Assembly (NCBI GenBank): GCA_016705955.1
Contig: JADJKO010000003.1
Coordinates: 310,001 to 374,000 of the forward strand
From: Flavobacteriales bacterium
GTDB lineage: Bacteria; Bacteroidota; Bacteroidia; Flavobacteriales_F; PHOS-HE28
DNA: 64,000 nt
Direction: 5' to 3'
Shown in pieces: positions 8,548 to 19,800 of this stretch; position 1 is the stretch's first letter, and each line of letters begins with the position of its first letter. The position numbers and the translations under genes are program-made. The notes below the pieces were generated by a model. The model searched no databases. It was given only the letters and a program-made list of their open reading frames with translations, and was not told where the DNA came from.

Positions 8548-9579
8548 TCAGTTCATTCCACTCCGGTTCAACCACACCACCTTTCCCTCCGAAACCACGC
8601 GCCCGTCGGTTGTCATGGCTTCCAAAGCGACCAGGTACATACCGTCCTCGCAATTCCCACCGGACCATGGTTCACCATTATTGGTGCTGAAGACCAACTG
8701 GTTGCTCTTCAAGGAATAGACCCGGAGCAACATGCTCGTGTATCCTTCCATCGGGACGAGATAGAAGTCGTTGATGCCATCGTTGTTCGGGGTGAAGGCA
8801 TTCGGCATGAACGGCTTGGCTGGCGGAGCGAGGAGATCGGGTTCCGTGCTCGCTGCACTGCCGGATGGATTGGGGGTGGTTGAGGGGTTAACGCTCGGGG
8901 GCGGTGTTGACCTGACCTCTTCTTCCACCTGATCGGTGATCTCGGCAATGATCTCGTTGACCACCGCTGCACCATTGCGTGAGGCAGAACTCGCGGCGGC
9001 TACAACTGGCACTGTGGTTGGCGGAACCGTCTTCGGCTCAGGCTTCGAGGCGATCACAGCCATCGGTTCAGCCTTCTTCGGTGCGGGTACTTGCGCCTTT
9101 GCACGATCAGCGTGGTTCGTCGTCCCGTTTGATGCTGTTGAATTGCTCTGCTCTTCAACAGGAGCGATCACTTCGCTCACCGTCGGTGCGACGTTTTCGT
9201 TAATGGACTCAACTTGGAACGGTGCCGTAACGACCTGGTCGATCTTGGCATCAGCAACCACCTTGGGTTCGCTGTTCAAGTTCAGGATCGCACCAACGAT
9301 CACGGCCACACCGGCCAGTCCTGCGGCCACCCATCCAAAACCACCGAGCAGACCCGCACCGGCCGTATGGCCCAGTTGGGCGCTCACGCCTTGCCACACG
9401 GCAGGATCCACGTGCAATTCGTGCTGTTGGAAGCGCTCGCGGAAGAGGTTGTTCACTTGATCGGCAGCAGGCACACCGGTAAGCAGGCGCGCCTCGATCA
9501 CCTGCCAAGTGGCCGGATCGACCGGAGCCTCATGGCCCTGGAAGCGGTCGCGCAGCAAGTGGTTCAAACTATCCTTCAT
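8548..9579 (-). CDS. Putative membrane anti-sigma factor ending in a CHU_C-like domain
   Basis: The 343-residue protein has no signal peptide. Its N-terminus carries two tandem repeats of about 28 residues (about 5-32 and 43-70), LLRDRFQGHEAPVDPATWQ and LFRERFQQHELHVDPAVWQ. A single membrane segment follows at about 79-100 (FGWVAAGLAGVAVIVGAIL), then a long Pro/Ala/Thr/Val-rich linker, and from about residue 258 a CHU_C-like domain starting MPNAFTPNNDGINDFYL. The FREKF...HE...W repeat is typical of proteins encoded next to ECF sigma factors in Bacteroidota, so an anti-sigma role is inferred. The frame overlaps the sigma gene's end by 11 bases (ATG 9579) or 23 bases (ATG 9591), which implies translational coupling. 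Confidence 0.75.
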   Translation of the reverse strand: MKDSLNHLLRDRFQGHEAPVDPATWQVIEARLLTGVPAADQVNNLFRERFQQHELHVDPAVWQGVSAQLGHTAGAGLLGGFGWVAAGLAGVAVIVGAILNLNSEPKVVADAKIDQVVTAPFQVESINENVAPTVSEVIAPVEEQSNSTASNGTTNHADRAKAQVPAPKKAEPMAVIASKPEPKTVPPTTVPVVAAASSASRNGAAVVNEIIAEITDQVEEEVRSTPPPSVNPSTTPNPSGSAASTEPDLLAPPAKPFMPNAFTPNNDGINDFYLVPMEGYTSMLLRVYSLKSNQLVFSTNNGEPWSGGNCEDGMYLVALEAMTTDGRVVSEGKVVWLNRSGMN

Positions 9580-10126
9580 GGTCGTGTGCATAGGGTGCTG
9601 CCACCTCCTTGGGCAACAGCTTGCGCAGGTAAGCCCGCGCTTTCATGAATTGCGATTTGCTGGTATTCTCCGAGATCCCCAATTGCTCGGCGATCTCCTT
9701 GTGTGGGTAGCCTTCAATGGCGAAGAGGTTGAACACTGTTCGATATCCCGGAGGAAGCGATTGGATCAACTCCATGAGCTCATCCGTGGTCATCGTGGTC
9801 AGTACTTGCTCGTCCACTTGGTGCAAGTGCTCGGCCTCGGTCAGGTCCAAGCTGTGGTCGTAGGGTTTGTTGCGGCGGATATGGTCCAGCGCGGTATTCA
9901 CCATGGTTCGTGCGATCCAACCGCCCAAAGGACCATCGCCCCGGAAGTGGTCCATCTTCTGGAAGACCTTCACGAAGCCATCCTGGAGCATGTCCTGGGC
10001 GTGTTCCCTGTTCCCTGCGTATCGCATACAAACGCTCATCATCTTCCGTGCATAGGCCTTGTAGAGGGCTTTCTGTGCAATGGGATCGCCAGCGATGCAA
10101 CCGGATACGAGTTGTTCATCAGTCAT
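9569..10126 (-). CDS. ECF-type RNA polymerase sigma factor
   Basis: The 185-residue protein has both conserved ECF regions. Region 2 spans about 5-85 with AQKALYKAYARKMMSVCMRY, the AQDMLQDGFVKVFQKMD core and GWIARTMVNTALDHIRR. Region 4 spans about 115-170 with LPPGYRTVFNLFAIEGY and HKEIAEQLGISENTSKSQ. The start is placed at ATG 10126, where region 2 begins correctly; a much longer upstream frame exists but shows no homology. It directs core RNA polymerase to a dedicated promoter set. It is followed by an overlapping putative anti-sigma gene and flanked by CHU_C adhesin genes, so control of the T9SS secretome is plausible but unproven. A TACCTTG element lies at 10204-10198 and a strong hairpin at 10150-10184 in its leader. 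Confidence 0.93.
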   Translation of the reverse strand: MTDEQLVSGCIAGDPIAQKALYKAYARKMMSVCMRYAGNREHAQDMLQDGFVKVFQKMDHFRGDGPLGGWIARTMVNTALDHIRRNKPYDHSLDLTEAEHLHQVDEQVLTTMTTDELMELIQSLPPGYRTVFNLFAIEGYPHKEIAEQLGISENTSKSQFMKARAYLRKLLPKEVAAPYAHDHEG

Positions 10127-10149
10127 GACGCTCCGCTGGGTGATGATGC

Positions 10150-10184
10150 GATCAAGGCCTCGGGGGTTGCCCGGGGCCTTGATC
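10150..10184 (-). terminator. Strong hairpin between CHU_C gene and sigma-factor gene
   Basis: GATCAAGGCC at 10150-10159 is the exact reverse complement of GGCCTTGATC at 10175-10184, and an inner CGGG/CCCG stem extends the helix to about 15 pairs. There is no clear T-run afterwards. It lies 44 bases past the stop of the 10228-13125 gene and 24 bases before the sigma-factor ATG, so it could be a terminator, a processing site or a leader regulatory structure. Confidence 0.5.
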
Positions 10185-10227
10185 ATTCGAGGTTCTGCAA
10201 GGTACGATCGGCTGACCGTGGGACGGG

Positions 10228-13125
10228 CTATTTGATCAGCGTCACGCTTCCGATGAACTCCAGTTTGTCCGCCTGATAACGCGGGAGTGCCTCCAGCCGC
10301 CACACATAGACACCTTGCTGCAGGATGTCCCCGCTGTTGTTGGCGCGACCATCCCACCCTTCCGTCGGGTCCTCGGAACTGAAGATGATGCCGCCCCAAC
10401 GGTCGAACACTTGGAACACGTGTTCAGCTGGGATGATGTCCATCAGGTGTGGGAGGAATTTGTCGTTGATCCCGTCGCCGTCCGGGGTAAAGGCATTCTC
10501 CACGAAGATGGATGGAACGATGATCTCGACGGTCCGGCAGAGCGTATCCGCACATCCGTACCGGTCATACACGTTCAAGCAGATCAAGTGTTCGCTTCCC
10601 AAGATGGCGTTGAACCAGTGGTTGGCTTGTTGGCCCGTGGTGTAGGGGATCCCGTCGATGGACCAGCCATAGTACACCGGATGATCATCCTCCGCAGTGA
10701 AGAAGATCGTGCTGTTCCCTGGTGTGCCGGGATCGGGTGACATCCGGAACGTGGCCACCGGCGCAGGGTCCACGAGAACAACGTTGTATCGCAGGAGTTC
10801 ATCGGTGCATCCTGCCGGAGTGGTCACCTTCAGGCGGACGTGGTAGCTCCCCGGATCCTGATAGATGTGGGTCACATCCACGCAATCCGCTCCGAATTGT
10901 CCATCGCCGAAGTTCCAGAGACACGGATCACCCACGTCCTCCGCAGGCGTGGTATTCGTGAATTGGACCTGGAGCGGGTTGCATCCTGAATCCGGATCTG
11001 CAACGAACGCGATCCGCGGCAATGGGTTGATGAGGGCCGCCACCAACGCGGTGTCGATCAGATGCGCGCAAGTAGCCGTGCCCAGCACGATGTACACGTA
11101 GTTCCCGGAAAGCTCATTGTGCGGGACCAGCGTGCCGGGATTCGACGCCTGGGTGGGGTCCTCCCAATAACCATCCACATCAGGGCTACCGCCCAGCAAC
11201 GGGAAGAGCGTCACGGAACCGTCGTTCGCGCACTTGGTGATGGTGCCGTCATCCCCAGCCCATGGAGCCGGGTCCATTGCAACGGTGAGCGTCGTGCTAT
11301 GATCGAGACAGGGCAGTGCGCTGGTCACTGTATAGGTGAAGATCCCTTGAGGGTCGATCGATGCCAACCAGGTTCCGCCCCACTGCGTGCCATTGGGTGC
11401 GGTCCATATGCCGCCGGGTGTCGGGCTCCCATTCAATGAGGCCAGCATGTTCAATGGCGTGGCATCCTCGCAAAGCGTCAAGGCATTAGGCAGGCCTGCG
11501 TCCACATATTGGTTCACGGTAATGGCAACCACAGCGGTGTCATTCGGGCACGGAGCTGCACCGGTCACCACATAGGTGTAGTTCCCGGTTCCGTCCATGG
11601 TAGGATCGAGTGTGCCGCTGAAGACCTGACCGACCGCAGAGGTCCATGCTCCTGTGGCTTGTGGTGCTCCACCCAACAACCCGAAAAGATCAACAGGAAC
11701 ACCATCACTGCAATAGACACCGGCGACATTATTCCCCGCCCACGCATGAGCCACCTCCGTGATCGTCGCGGTTCCGAGCGAAGCACAGTTTCCACCAAGA
11801 AGCACCGCGTACAGGTAATCACCCGGGGCGTCCGTGGAAGGATCGTAGGTCCCGCTATGCGCTGCTCCGGCTGGATCGGTCCAATTGCCTCCAGCGGCGG
11901 CAGCGGGACCAAGTACATCGGTCAACAGGTTCACCGCAGCGCCATTGTCACAGACCGATAATGAACCCGGCGGGATCGTACCGCCCTGGATCACATGGAT
12001 GACCACGTTGAGGCTGGAGGACAGCGATGGCGTGCCATCGTCCGTCCCGGTGAATACGACCGTGTGGTAGCCGATATCAGCAGGCAGTGGCGTGAAATCC
12101 ACGGTGATGTCCGCTGTCAATCCGGGCGTGTTGGAGGTCACGGTCCAGTTGCTCAACGTTGGCGCCAACGTGGTAGCGGTGGTGATCTGCGCGGGTTCCG
12201 GAGAAAGGAAGGTGACGCTCAATGTGGCCAGTTCTCCCACGCACAAGGTCATGCTGTCGCACACGCTCTGGCTTGTGATCACAGGCGGCACATTCGCCTG
12301 CGTCTGGTTGGTGGTGAAGCTGAGGTATTTGTAATCGAGCCAGCTCACCCCATCAGCTACGCCGAATGGACCATCGTAGTCCACGCCTGCATGGTCGAAG
12401 CGACCGAATTGCATGTAGTTCACACCATCACCCTTGTTCGCACCAACGGTCGCGGGCGTACCACCGAAGCCACCAACGCCGCCCGATGCGGCACCAGTGG
12501 TCCATTGCATATCCTCATAGCAGAAGGACACATTTGCGCCGTTCGGCACGACTGGATCGCTCGCGTTGGTGATGATCACTTGAAAGCTGTTCAGCATATC
12601 CGTCTGCATGCTGTAATAGCCCACGGCCACCCAGTTCACATACAAGGCGGTCGGGGTCACTTTGTACCAGACCTGCCCGCCGTTCGCGGGGCGAGTATCC
12701 ACATCTCCCCAGAATGGGGCCACCATCACATAGTTCGCACTCGGGAAACCCGAGGCGCTGTACGCGCCATAAGGGGATCCAAAGGACAGGTTGCCGTTGT
12801 TGTTGATATAGACACTGTTGTAGTTGGTCCCGTAGAGAAAGAAGTTGAAGGGTAGCGCGATCTGTGGAGACGATGAATCGTCGTTCGGACCCATCGCCAA
12901 GGTGTACGTGGCATCAGGCGGGATCCAGCAGTCGCAATTGCTGCGATGCCCGACGGGCGCTTCAATGACCTCGCCTGCATCCACCGGTGGAGGTAGCGGC
13001 GGCGGTGCCACGGACGCTTTCCAAGCATCATAGCCCGGCGAGTCCGGGAGTGGATTCTGGGCTTGCACGATGATCGCGCATGCGATCATTGAGACGGAAC
13101 CGAAAAAGCGTATCCCCTGGTTCAT
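10228..13125 (-). CDS. Large secreted NIDO-domain protein with CHU_C C-terminal domain
   Basis: The 965-residue product has a signal peptide (to about VQAQ), then a Pro-rich stretch and CDCWIPPDATYTLAMGPNDD opening a NIDO region (about 65-285) that closely parallels the 5735-8455 protein. Several repeats follow with GGxWTxPxG...G.Y.Y.V motifs (TGAWTSAVGQVFSGTLDP, GGIWTAPNGTQWGGTW, DGYWEDPTQASNPGTLVP). A PKD domain (LWNFGDGQFG, TPAGCTDELL) and a CHU_C domain beginning FVENAFTPDGDGINDKFL end the protein. Surface display through T9SS and an adhesive role are inferred. The CHU_C tail is of the common type and unlike the near-identical pair at 3249 and 5735. The 250 bases between its start and lepA hold only the two divergent promoter regions. 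Confidence 0.86.
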   Translation of the reverse strand: MNQGIRFFGSVSMIACAIIVQAQNPLPDSPGYDAWKASVAPPPLPPPVDAGEVIEAPVGHRSNCDCWIPPDATYTLAMGPNDDSSSPQIALPFNFFLYGTNYNSVYINNNGNLSFGSPYGAYSASGFPSANYVMVAPFWGDVDTRPANGGQVWYKVTPTALYVNWVAVGYYSMQTDMLNSFQVIITNASDPVVPNGANVSFCYEDMQWTTGAASGGVGGFGGTPATVGANKGDGVNYMQFGRFDHAGVDYDGPFGVADGVSWLDYKYLSFTTNQTQANVPPVITSQSVCDSMTLCVGELATLSVTFLSPEPAQITTATTLAPTLSNWTVTSNTPGLTADITVDFTPLPADIGYHTVVFTGTDDGTPSLSSSLNVVIHVIQGGTIPPGSLSVCDNGAAVNLLTDVLGPAAAAGGNWTDPAGAAHSGTYDPSTDAPGDYLYAVLLGGNCASLGTATITEVAHAWAGNNVAGVYCSDGVPVDLFGLLGGAPQATGAWTSAVGQVFSGTLDPTMDGTGNYTYVVTGAAPCPNDTAVVAITVNQYVDAGLPNALTLCEDATPLNMLASLNGSPTPGGIWTAPNGTQWGGTWLASIDPQGIFTYTVTSALPCLDHSTTLTVAMDPAPWAGDDGTITKCANDGSVTLFPLLGGSPDVDGYWEDPTQASNPGTLVPHNELSGNYVYIVLGTATCAHLIDTALVAALINPLPRIAFVADPDSGCNPLQVQFTNTTPAEDVGDPCLWNFGDGQFGADCVDVTHIYQDPGSYHVRLKVTTPAGCTDELLRYNVVLVDPAPVATFRMSPDPGTPGNSTIFFTAEDDHPVYYGWSIDGIPYTTGQQANHWFNAILGSEHLICLNVYDRYGCADTLCRTVEIIVPSIFVENAFTPDGDGINDKFLPHLMDIIPAEHVFQVFDRWGGIIFSSEDPTEGWDGRANNSGDILQQGVYVWRLEALPRYQADKLEFIGSVTLIK

Positions 13126-13333
13126 GGTGAGGTGGGGTTGGTTTGGTGGTACACGTACTTCGCTCGTCCACTGAATGAATCGGACCTACCCGGTCATCCT
13201 TTCTCCTCCCTGCCACCATACGGGTAACAGGAGCTTACTACAAGATGCACTTGAGGCCGAACAGGTTGCCTGCATGGGTTCTTCAAGCCAGCACCAAGAT
13301 AGACGGATCACCAGCCCGCGCGCCCCGATCGGC

Positions 13334-13341
13334 TACTTTCG
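13334..13341 (+). promoter_or_regulatory. Probable -7 promoter element of lepA
   Basis: TACTTTCG fits the TAnnTTYG pattern seen repeatedly in this window and ends 37 bases before the lepA ATG. Confidence 0.45.
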
Positions 13342-13378
13342 CGCCCCGCTTTCCGGCACCCCGGATCAGCCGCTGAAC

Positions 13379-15166
<1,788 letters not shown>

Positions 15167-15269
15167 AGTGATCACTGGATCACTGCGGATATCGCGAATG
15201 TTCATAGCGCGTCGCCAGCTATTCAATGCGCCCGGCCCGCACACTGACCTGTACGAGCATTCCCCCACA

Positions 15270-15277
15270 TACATTTG
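15270..15277 (+). promoter_or_regulatory. -7 promoter element of gdhA
   Basis: TACATTTG is an exact match to the Bacteroidota consensus TAnnTTTG. It ends 38 bases upstream of the gdhA ATG, a normal leader length. Confidence 0.6.
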
Positions 15278-15315
15278 CCGCCGCTAAACCAAAAGCACAA
15301 CCAAAGACCCCAGCA

Positions 15316-16797
15316 ATGTCAAAGTCGAACAAGGCCGTGGACGCATTCATGGCAGAAGTGAAGAAGCGTAACGGCAGCGAACCCGAATTCCTACAGGCCG
15401 TGCATGAAGTGGCCGAAATGGTCATTCCTTTCATCGAGGCCAATCCGAAATACAAGGGCAAGATGCTCTTGGAGCGCATGGTGGAGCCCGAGCGCACCAT
15501 CATCTTCCGTGTGCCTTGGATCGATGACAAGGGCAGGATTCAGATGAATCGCGTTTTTCGGATCGAGTTCAACAGCGCGATCGGACCCTACAAGGGCGGC
15601 TTGCGCTTCCACCCGAGCGTGAACCTCAGCATCCTGAAGTTCCTCGGCTTTGAACAGACGTTCAAGAACAGCTTGACCACATTGCCTATGGGCGGTGGCA
15701 AAGGCGGCAGCGACTTCGACCCGAAAGGCAAGAGCGACAACGAAGTGATGCGTTTCTGCCAGAGCCTGATGTCGGAACTGTTCCGCCACATCGGCCCGGA
15801 TACCGATGTGCCTGCGGGCGACATCGGCGTGGGCGGTCGCGAGATCGGCTACCTCTTCGGACAGTACAAGCGTTTGGCGAATGAATTCACCGGCGTGCTC
15901 ACGGGCAAGGGCGCCACGTGGGGTGGATCATTGATCCGTCCGGAAGCGACCGGCTACGGCTGCGTGTACTTCGCGAACGAGATGATGGGTCGCAACAAGA
16001 CCAGCTTCAAAGGCAAGGTGGTGGCGGTGAGCGGCAGCGGCAACGTGGCGCAGTACGCCATCGAAAAAGCCACGCAGTTCGGTGCCAAAGTGGTAACCGC
16101 CAGCGATAGCGACGGCGCGATCTACGATCCGACAGGCATCACCAAGGAGAAGCTCGCCTTCCTCATGGAGCTGAAGAACGTGAAGCGCGGCCGCATCGAA
16201 GAGTACGCGAAGAAGTTCAAGGGAACGAAGTACGTGGCCGGTGCGCGTGTATGGGATGTGGTGGCCAAGTGCGACGTGGCCCTCCCCTGCGCCACGCAGA
16301 ACGAGTTGGACATCAACGATGCAAAGGCACTGATCAAGAAAGGTGTGAAGTACGTGGCCGAAGGCGCCAACATGCCCACGACCCCGGACGCGATCACCGC
16401 GCTGCAAGCCGCCAAGGTGCACTTCGCACCGGGCAAGGCGAGCAACGCCGGTGGTGTGGCCACCAGCGGATTGGAGATGAGCCAGAACAGCTTGCGTTTG
16501 GCTTGGACCCGCGACGAAGTGGACGCCAAGCTGCACGCGATCATGAAGAACATCCACGCCGCTTGCGTGAAGCACGGCCAGGAAGGCAGCACGATCAACT
16601 ACGTGAAGGGCGCGAACATCGCAGGCTTCGTGAAAGTGGCCGATGCAATGCTGGATCAAGGCGTGGTCGTAACCTGCCCGCCACGCGGAAGAGCGCAATG
16701 CGAATACAGGAAACCCCGGCGCGAGTCGGGGCTTCTTCTTCAGGCGCGATCCAAGATCCCAATGGGCTGGACGATCATCATCCGGGCACACGCCTGA
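15316..16797 (+). CDS. gdhA: NADP-type glutamate dehydrogenase, with abnormal C-terminal read-through
   Basis: This enzyme interconverts 2-oxoglutarate plus ammonia and glutamate. The N-terminal domain has YKGGLRFHPSVNLSILKFLG, the catalytic-lysine loop PMGGGKGGSDFDPKGK and DVPAGDIGVGGREIGY. The Rossmann domain has VAVSGSGNVAQYAIEKA and PCATQNELD. ATG 15316 yields the normal start. Family members usually end soon after GANIAGFVKVADAM...QGVV; here the frame continues 43 residues past this point, across a terminator hairpin, to a TGA at 16795-16797. A TAA sits one base out of frame at 16670-16672, exactly where the normal end (about 451 residues) is expected, so a one-base insertion in the final codons is likely. 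Confidence 0.9.
   Translation: MSKSNKAVDAFMAEVKKRNGSEPEFLQAVHEVAEMVIPFIEANPKYKGKMLLERMVEPERTIIFRVPWIDDKGRIQMNRVFRIEFNSAIGPYKGGLRFHPSVNLSILKFLGFEQTFKNSLTTLPMGGGKGGSDFDPKGKSDNEVMRFCQSLMSELFRHIGPDTDVPAGDIGVGGREIGYLFGQYKRLANEFTGVLTGKGATWGGSLIRPEATGYGCVYFANEMMGRNKTSFKGKVVAVSGSGNVAQYAIEKATQFGAKVVTASDSDGAIYDPTGITKEKLAFLMELKNVKRGRIEEYAKKFKGTKYVAGARVWDVVAKCDVALPCATQNELDINDAKALIKKGVKYVAEGANMPTTPDAITALQAAKVHFAPGKASNAGGVATSGLEMSQNSLRLAWTRDEVDAKLHAIMKNIHAACVKHGQEGSTINYVKGANIAGFVKVADAMLDQGVVVTCPPRGRAQCEYRKPRRESGLLLQARSKIPMGWTIIIRAHA
16714..16731 (+). terminator. Rho-independent terminator expected to end gdhA transcription
   Basis: CCCCGGC pairs with GTCGGGG (seven pairs including one G-U) around a four-base loop, followed by CTTCTTCTTC. 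It lies about 40 bases after the out-of-frame TAA, the right place for the terminator of a normal-length gdhA. Confidence 0.6.
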
Positions 16798-16826
16798 CGC
16801 CTCACCTTTGGGGCAAACCCGCCTGC

Positions 16827-19800
16827 ATGCGCTTTTCCATTCTAGCTGTTGTTCTGATCACCTCCATCACACTCCGCGCCCAGCAGTTCGAGCAGATGAT
16901 CTCGCGGGGGGCTGGTGAACTGCCGCAGTGGGCACAGCTGATGTACGCCCCCGATCCGGATCCCGGCGCCGTGCAAGCCGCGTACACCGCGTACTACGCC
17001 ACGCACCCCTTCGTGAAGAACATGCACACGCAGTTCTTCAAGCGGTGGAAGCGAGAGATCGGCCACGCGATCGTGCCGAAGGATCCCGCGCAACGCGAGG
17101 ACTACGAGGAGAACCTGGGGGCTTACCTCGCGGCGAGTTCCTCCACCGATGGCGATCGCGCTGCGAACTGGACCTGTATCGGACCATTCGATTGGGACCA
17201 CGGCGCGGTGGACAAGAGCTACGCGGCCGGTGCCGCGCACGTGTACACCGTGGAGCAGAGCGCAAGCAATGGCAACCTGATCTACGCAGGTACAGCCAAC
17301 GCAGGCGTGTGGAAGAGCACCGACAAGGGGCTCAACTGGACCAACATGACCAAAGGGATGATGATCGGGACGGTGTACAGCGTGGAGATCGACCATACTG
17401 TAGAGAATACGGTGTACTTCGGCGCGGAGAACAAATTGTACAAGTCCACGAACGGTGGATCAACGTGGAGCATCGTCGGCGATGCCACCTTCAACAGCGT
17501 GAACCACAGCATCCGCGATCTGGTGATGCACCCGACGAACAACCAGGTCCTCTTCTTGTGCAGCAACCAGGGCTTGTATCGATCCGCGAACGGCGGAACA
17601 ACGTTCACGCAAGTGCAAACGGGGAACTGGCAGGAACTGGAGTTCAAACCGGGAACCGCCACCACCGTGTACGCCGTGAAGCAGACCGGCGTGATCACGC
17701 AATTCTGGCGGAGCCTCGATACCGGCGTCACTTTTTCGCAGATGACAACAGGCTGGCCGGTGCCGGTAGCGCCCGATGAACAGGAGCGAACAGAGATCGC
17801 CGTGACAGCTGATGCACCGAACACGGTGTATGCCCTTTGCACAGGTGTGGCCAACGGAGGCAGCGGATTGTACGGCGTGTACAAGAGCACGGACAGCGGC
17901 GCGAGCTGGACCTTCCAGTGCTGCGGGCCGAGCCCGGGCGGTGTGCCCTCGCCCACGAATTTCAACCTGATGGGATGGGACGATGGCGGACAGGATGACG
18001 GCGGCCAGTACTACTACGATCTGGCTTTCGCAGTGGATCCCGCGAACGCGAACAAGCTGCAAGTGTGCGGTGTGCAACGCTGGGTGAGCACCGATGGCGG
18101 CGTCACCTTCACCTGCCCAGCGAAGTGGAGCCACAGCAACAAAGTGGATTACGTGCATGCCGATATCCACGATATGCGCTACTACGGAAGCGAGATCTGG
18201 CTGGCGAACGACGGCGGCATCTTCTACAGCAGCGATGCAGGCGCCACCTTCAACCGCCGCATGTTCGGCATCGCGGGCACCGACTTCTGGGGCTTCGGCG
18301 CAGGAGGATGGACCGGTAGCAATGTGATGCTCGGTGGCACCTACCACAACGGTACCCTGCTGAAGGACAACGACGTGTACACCAATGGCTGGGTCTGCAC
18401 CGATGGCGGTGACGGCATACGTGGCTTCGTGCACCCGCAATACGATCGGCGCGCGTTGAGCGACTACGGCTACAAGACCCTCAGTGGTGATCGCACTGTG
18501 TCGAACGGCAATACGGGTTGGGGCAAGCAGCCGAATGCCAGCTACATCACTGGCGAGAGCAGCGAAGTGGTGTGGCATCCGAACCTGGTGAACACCGCCT
18601 TCGTGGGCAATGGCAATTCGATCTGGCGCACCGACGACAACGGCGCGGGCTTCGTGGAGGTGTACAACTTCGGCGAGAAGGTCACGAGCATCGAGGTCTC
18701 CTTCAGCGACCCGAACACGATGTACGCATGCACCTACATCGATTGGTGGGGCCTGAAGAAAGTGTGGCGCAGCACGAACGGCGGTACGAATTGGACGGAG
18801 ATCACACCGAGCAGCGCAACGATCAATGGCAACACGTGGATCCCGTACGACATCGCTGTGAGCGCCACGGATCCGCAGACCCTCTGGCTCGTGCGCACCT
18901 CGCAATACGGCGACTATCCCAACATCAACGGATACGTGATCTACAAGAGCGTGAACGGTGGAGCGAACTGGACGAACATCACCGATGCGAGCCTGAACAA
19001 CGAGTGGCCCACGAACATCGCGCACCAACTCGGCACGAATGGCGGTTTGTACATCGGCACGCGCCGCGCGGTGTACTATCGGAGTGATGCAGCGCCGACC
19101 TGGACGCTTTGGAACGCTGGCTTGCCCGCCAGGATCTTCAGCACACGCCTGCTGATCAACTACCGCGACCAGAAGATCCGCAACGGCACGGACCGCAGCG
19201 TGTGGGAGAGCAACTTGGAAACGAGCAGTTCCCCGGTTGCGAACTTCTGCGCGGACAAGCGAACCATCACCTGCCTTGCACCCAGCGTGCAGTTCTACGA
19301 CAACAGCGTCCTCAGCGGCAACGGCTACTCGTGGAGTTGGAGTTTCCCCGGCGGAACGCCTTCAACCAGCACCAACCGTAGTCCGCTGATCACCTACAAT
19401 GCGCCGGGCACCTACGATGTCACACTCACCGTCACCGACGCGAACGGAACGAACGCAAGGACCATTGCAGGATTCGTGACCTACGCCAACTTCACGGCAA
19501 CCGCACCGATGCTCGCTGACGCAGAGGACCAAGCAGTTACACCGACGGGATGGCGGATCGACAATCCCGATGGCCTCGATACCTGGACCAACGAAGCCGT
19601 GACCGGTGCCGATGGCAATGCCACACGCGCGTGGCGCATGGACTACTACTACTACAACGCACCGGGCCAGGTGGATCGATTGATCACGCCGGTGATCACG
19701 CTGGGCGGAAGCGCGGGAACGCACTTGAAATTCCATCATGCGTACAAACCCTATGGCGCTTCATATCCCGACGGATTGCGCGTGGAGATCAGTACCAACT

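Noticed and set aside
16251..16826. Extension of the BNR-protein frame upstream into gdhA
   Set aside because: The clear signal peptide starts at 16827, and the upstream part overlaps gdhA in another frame.
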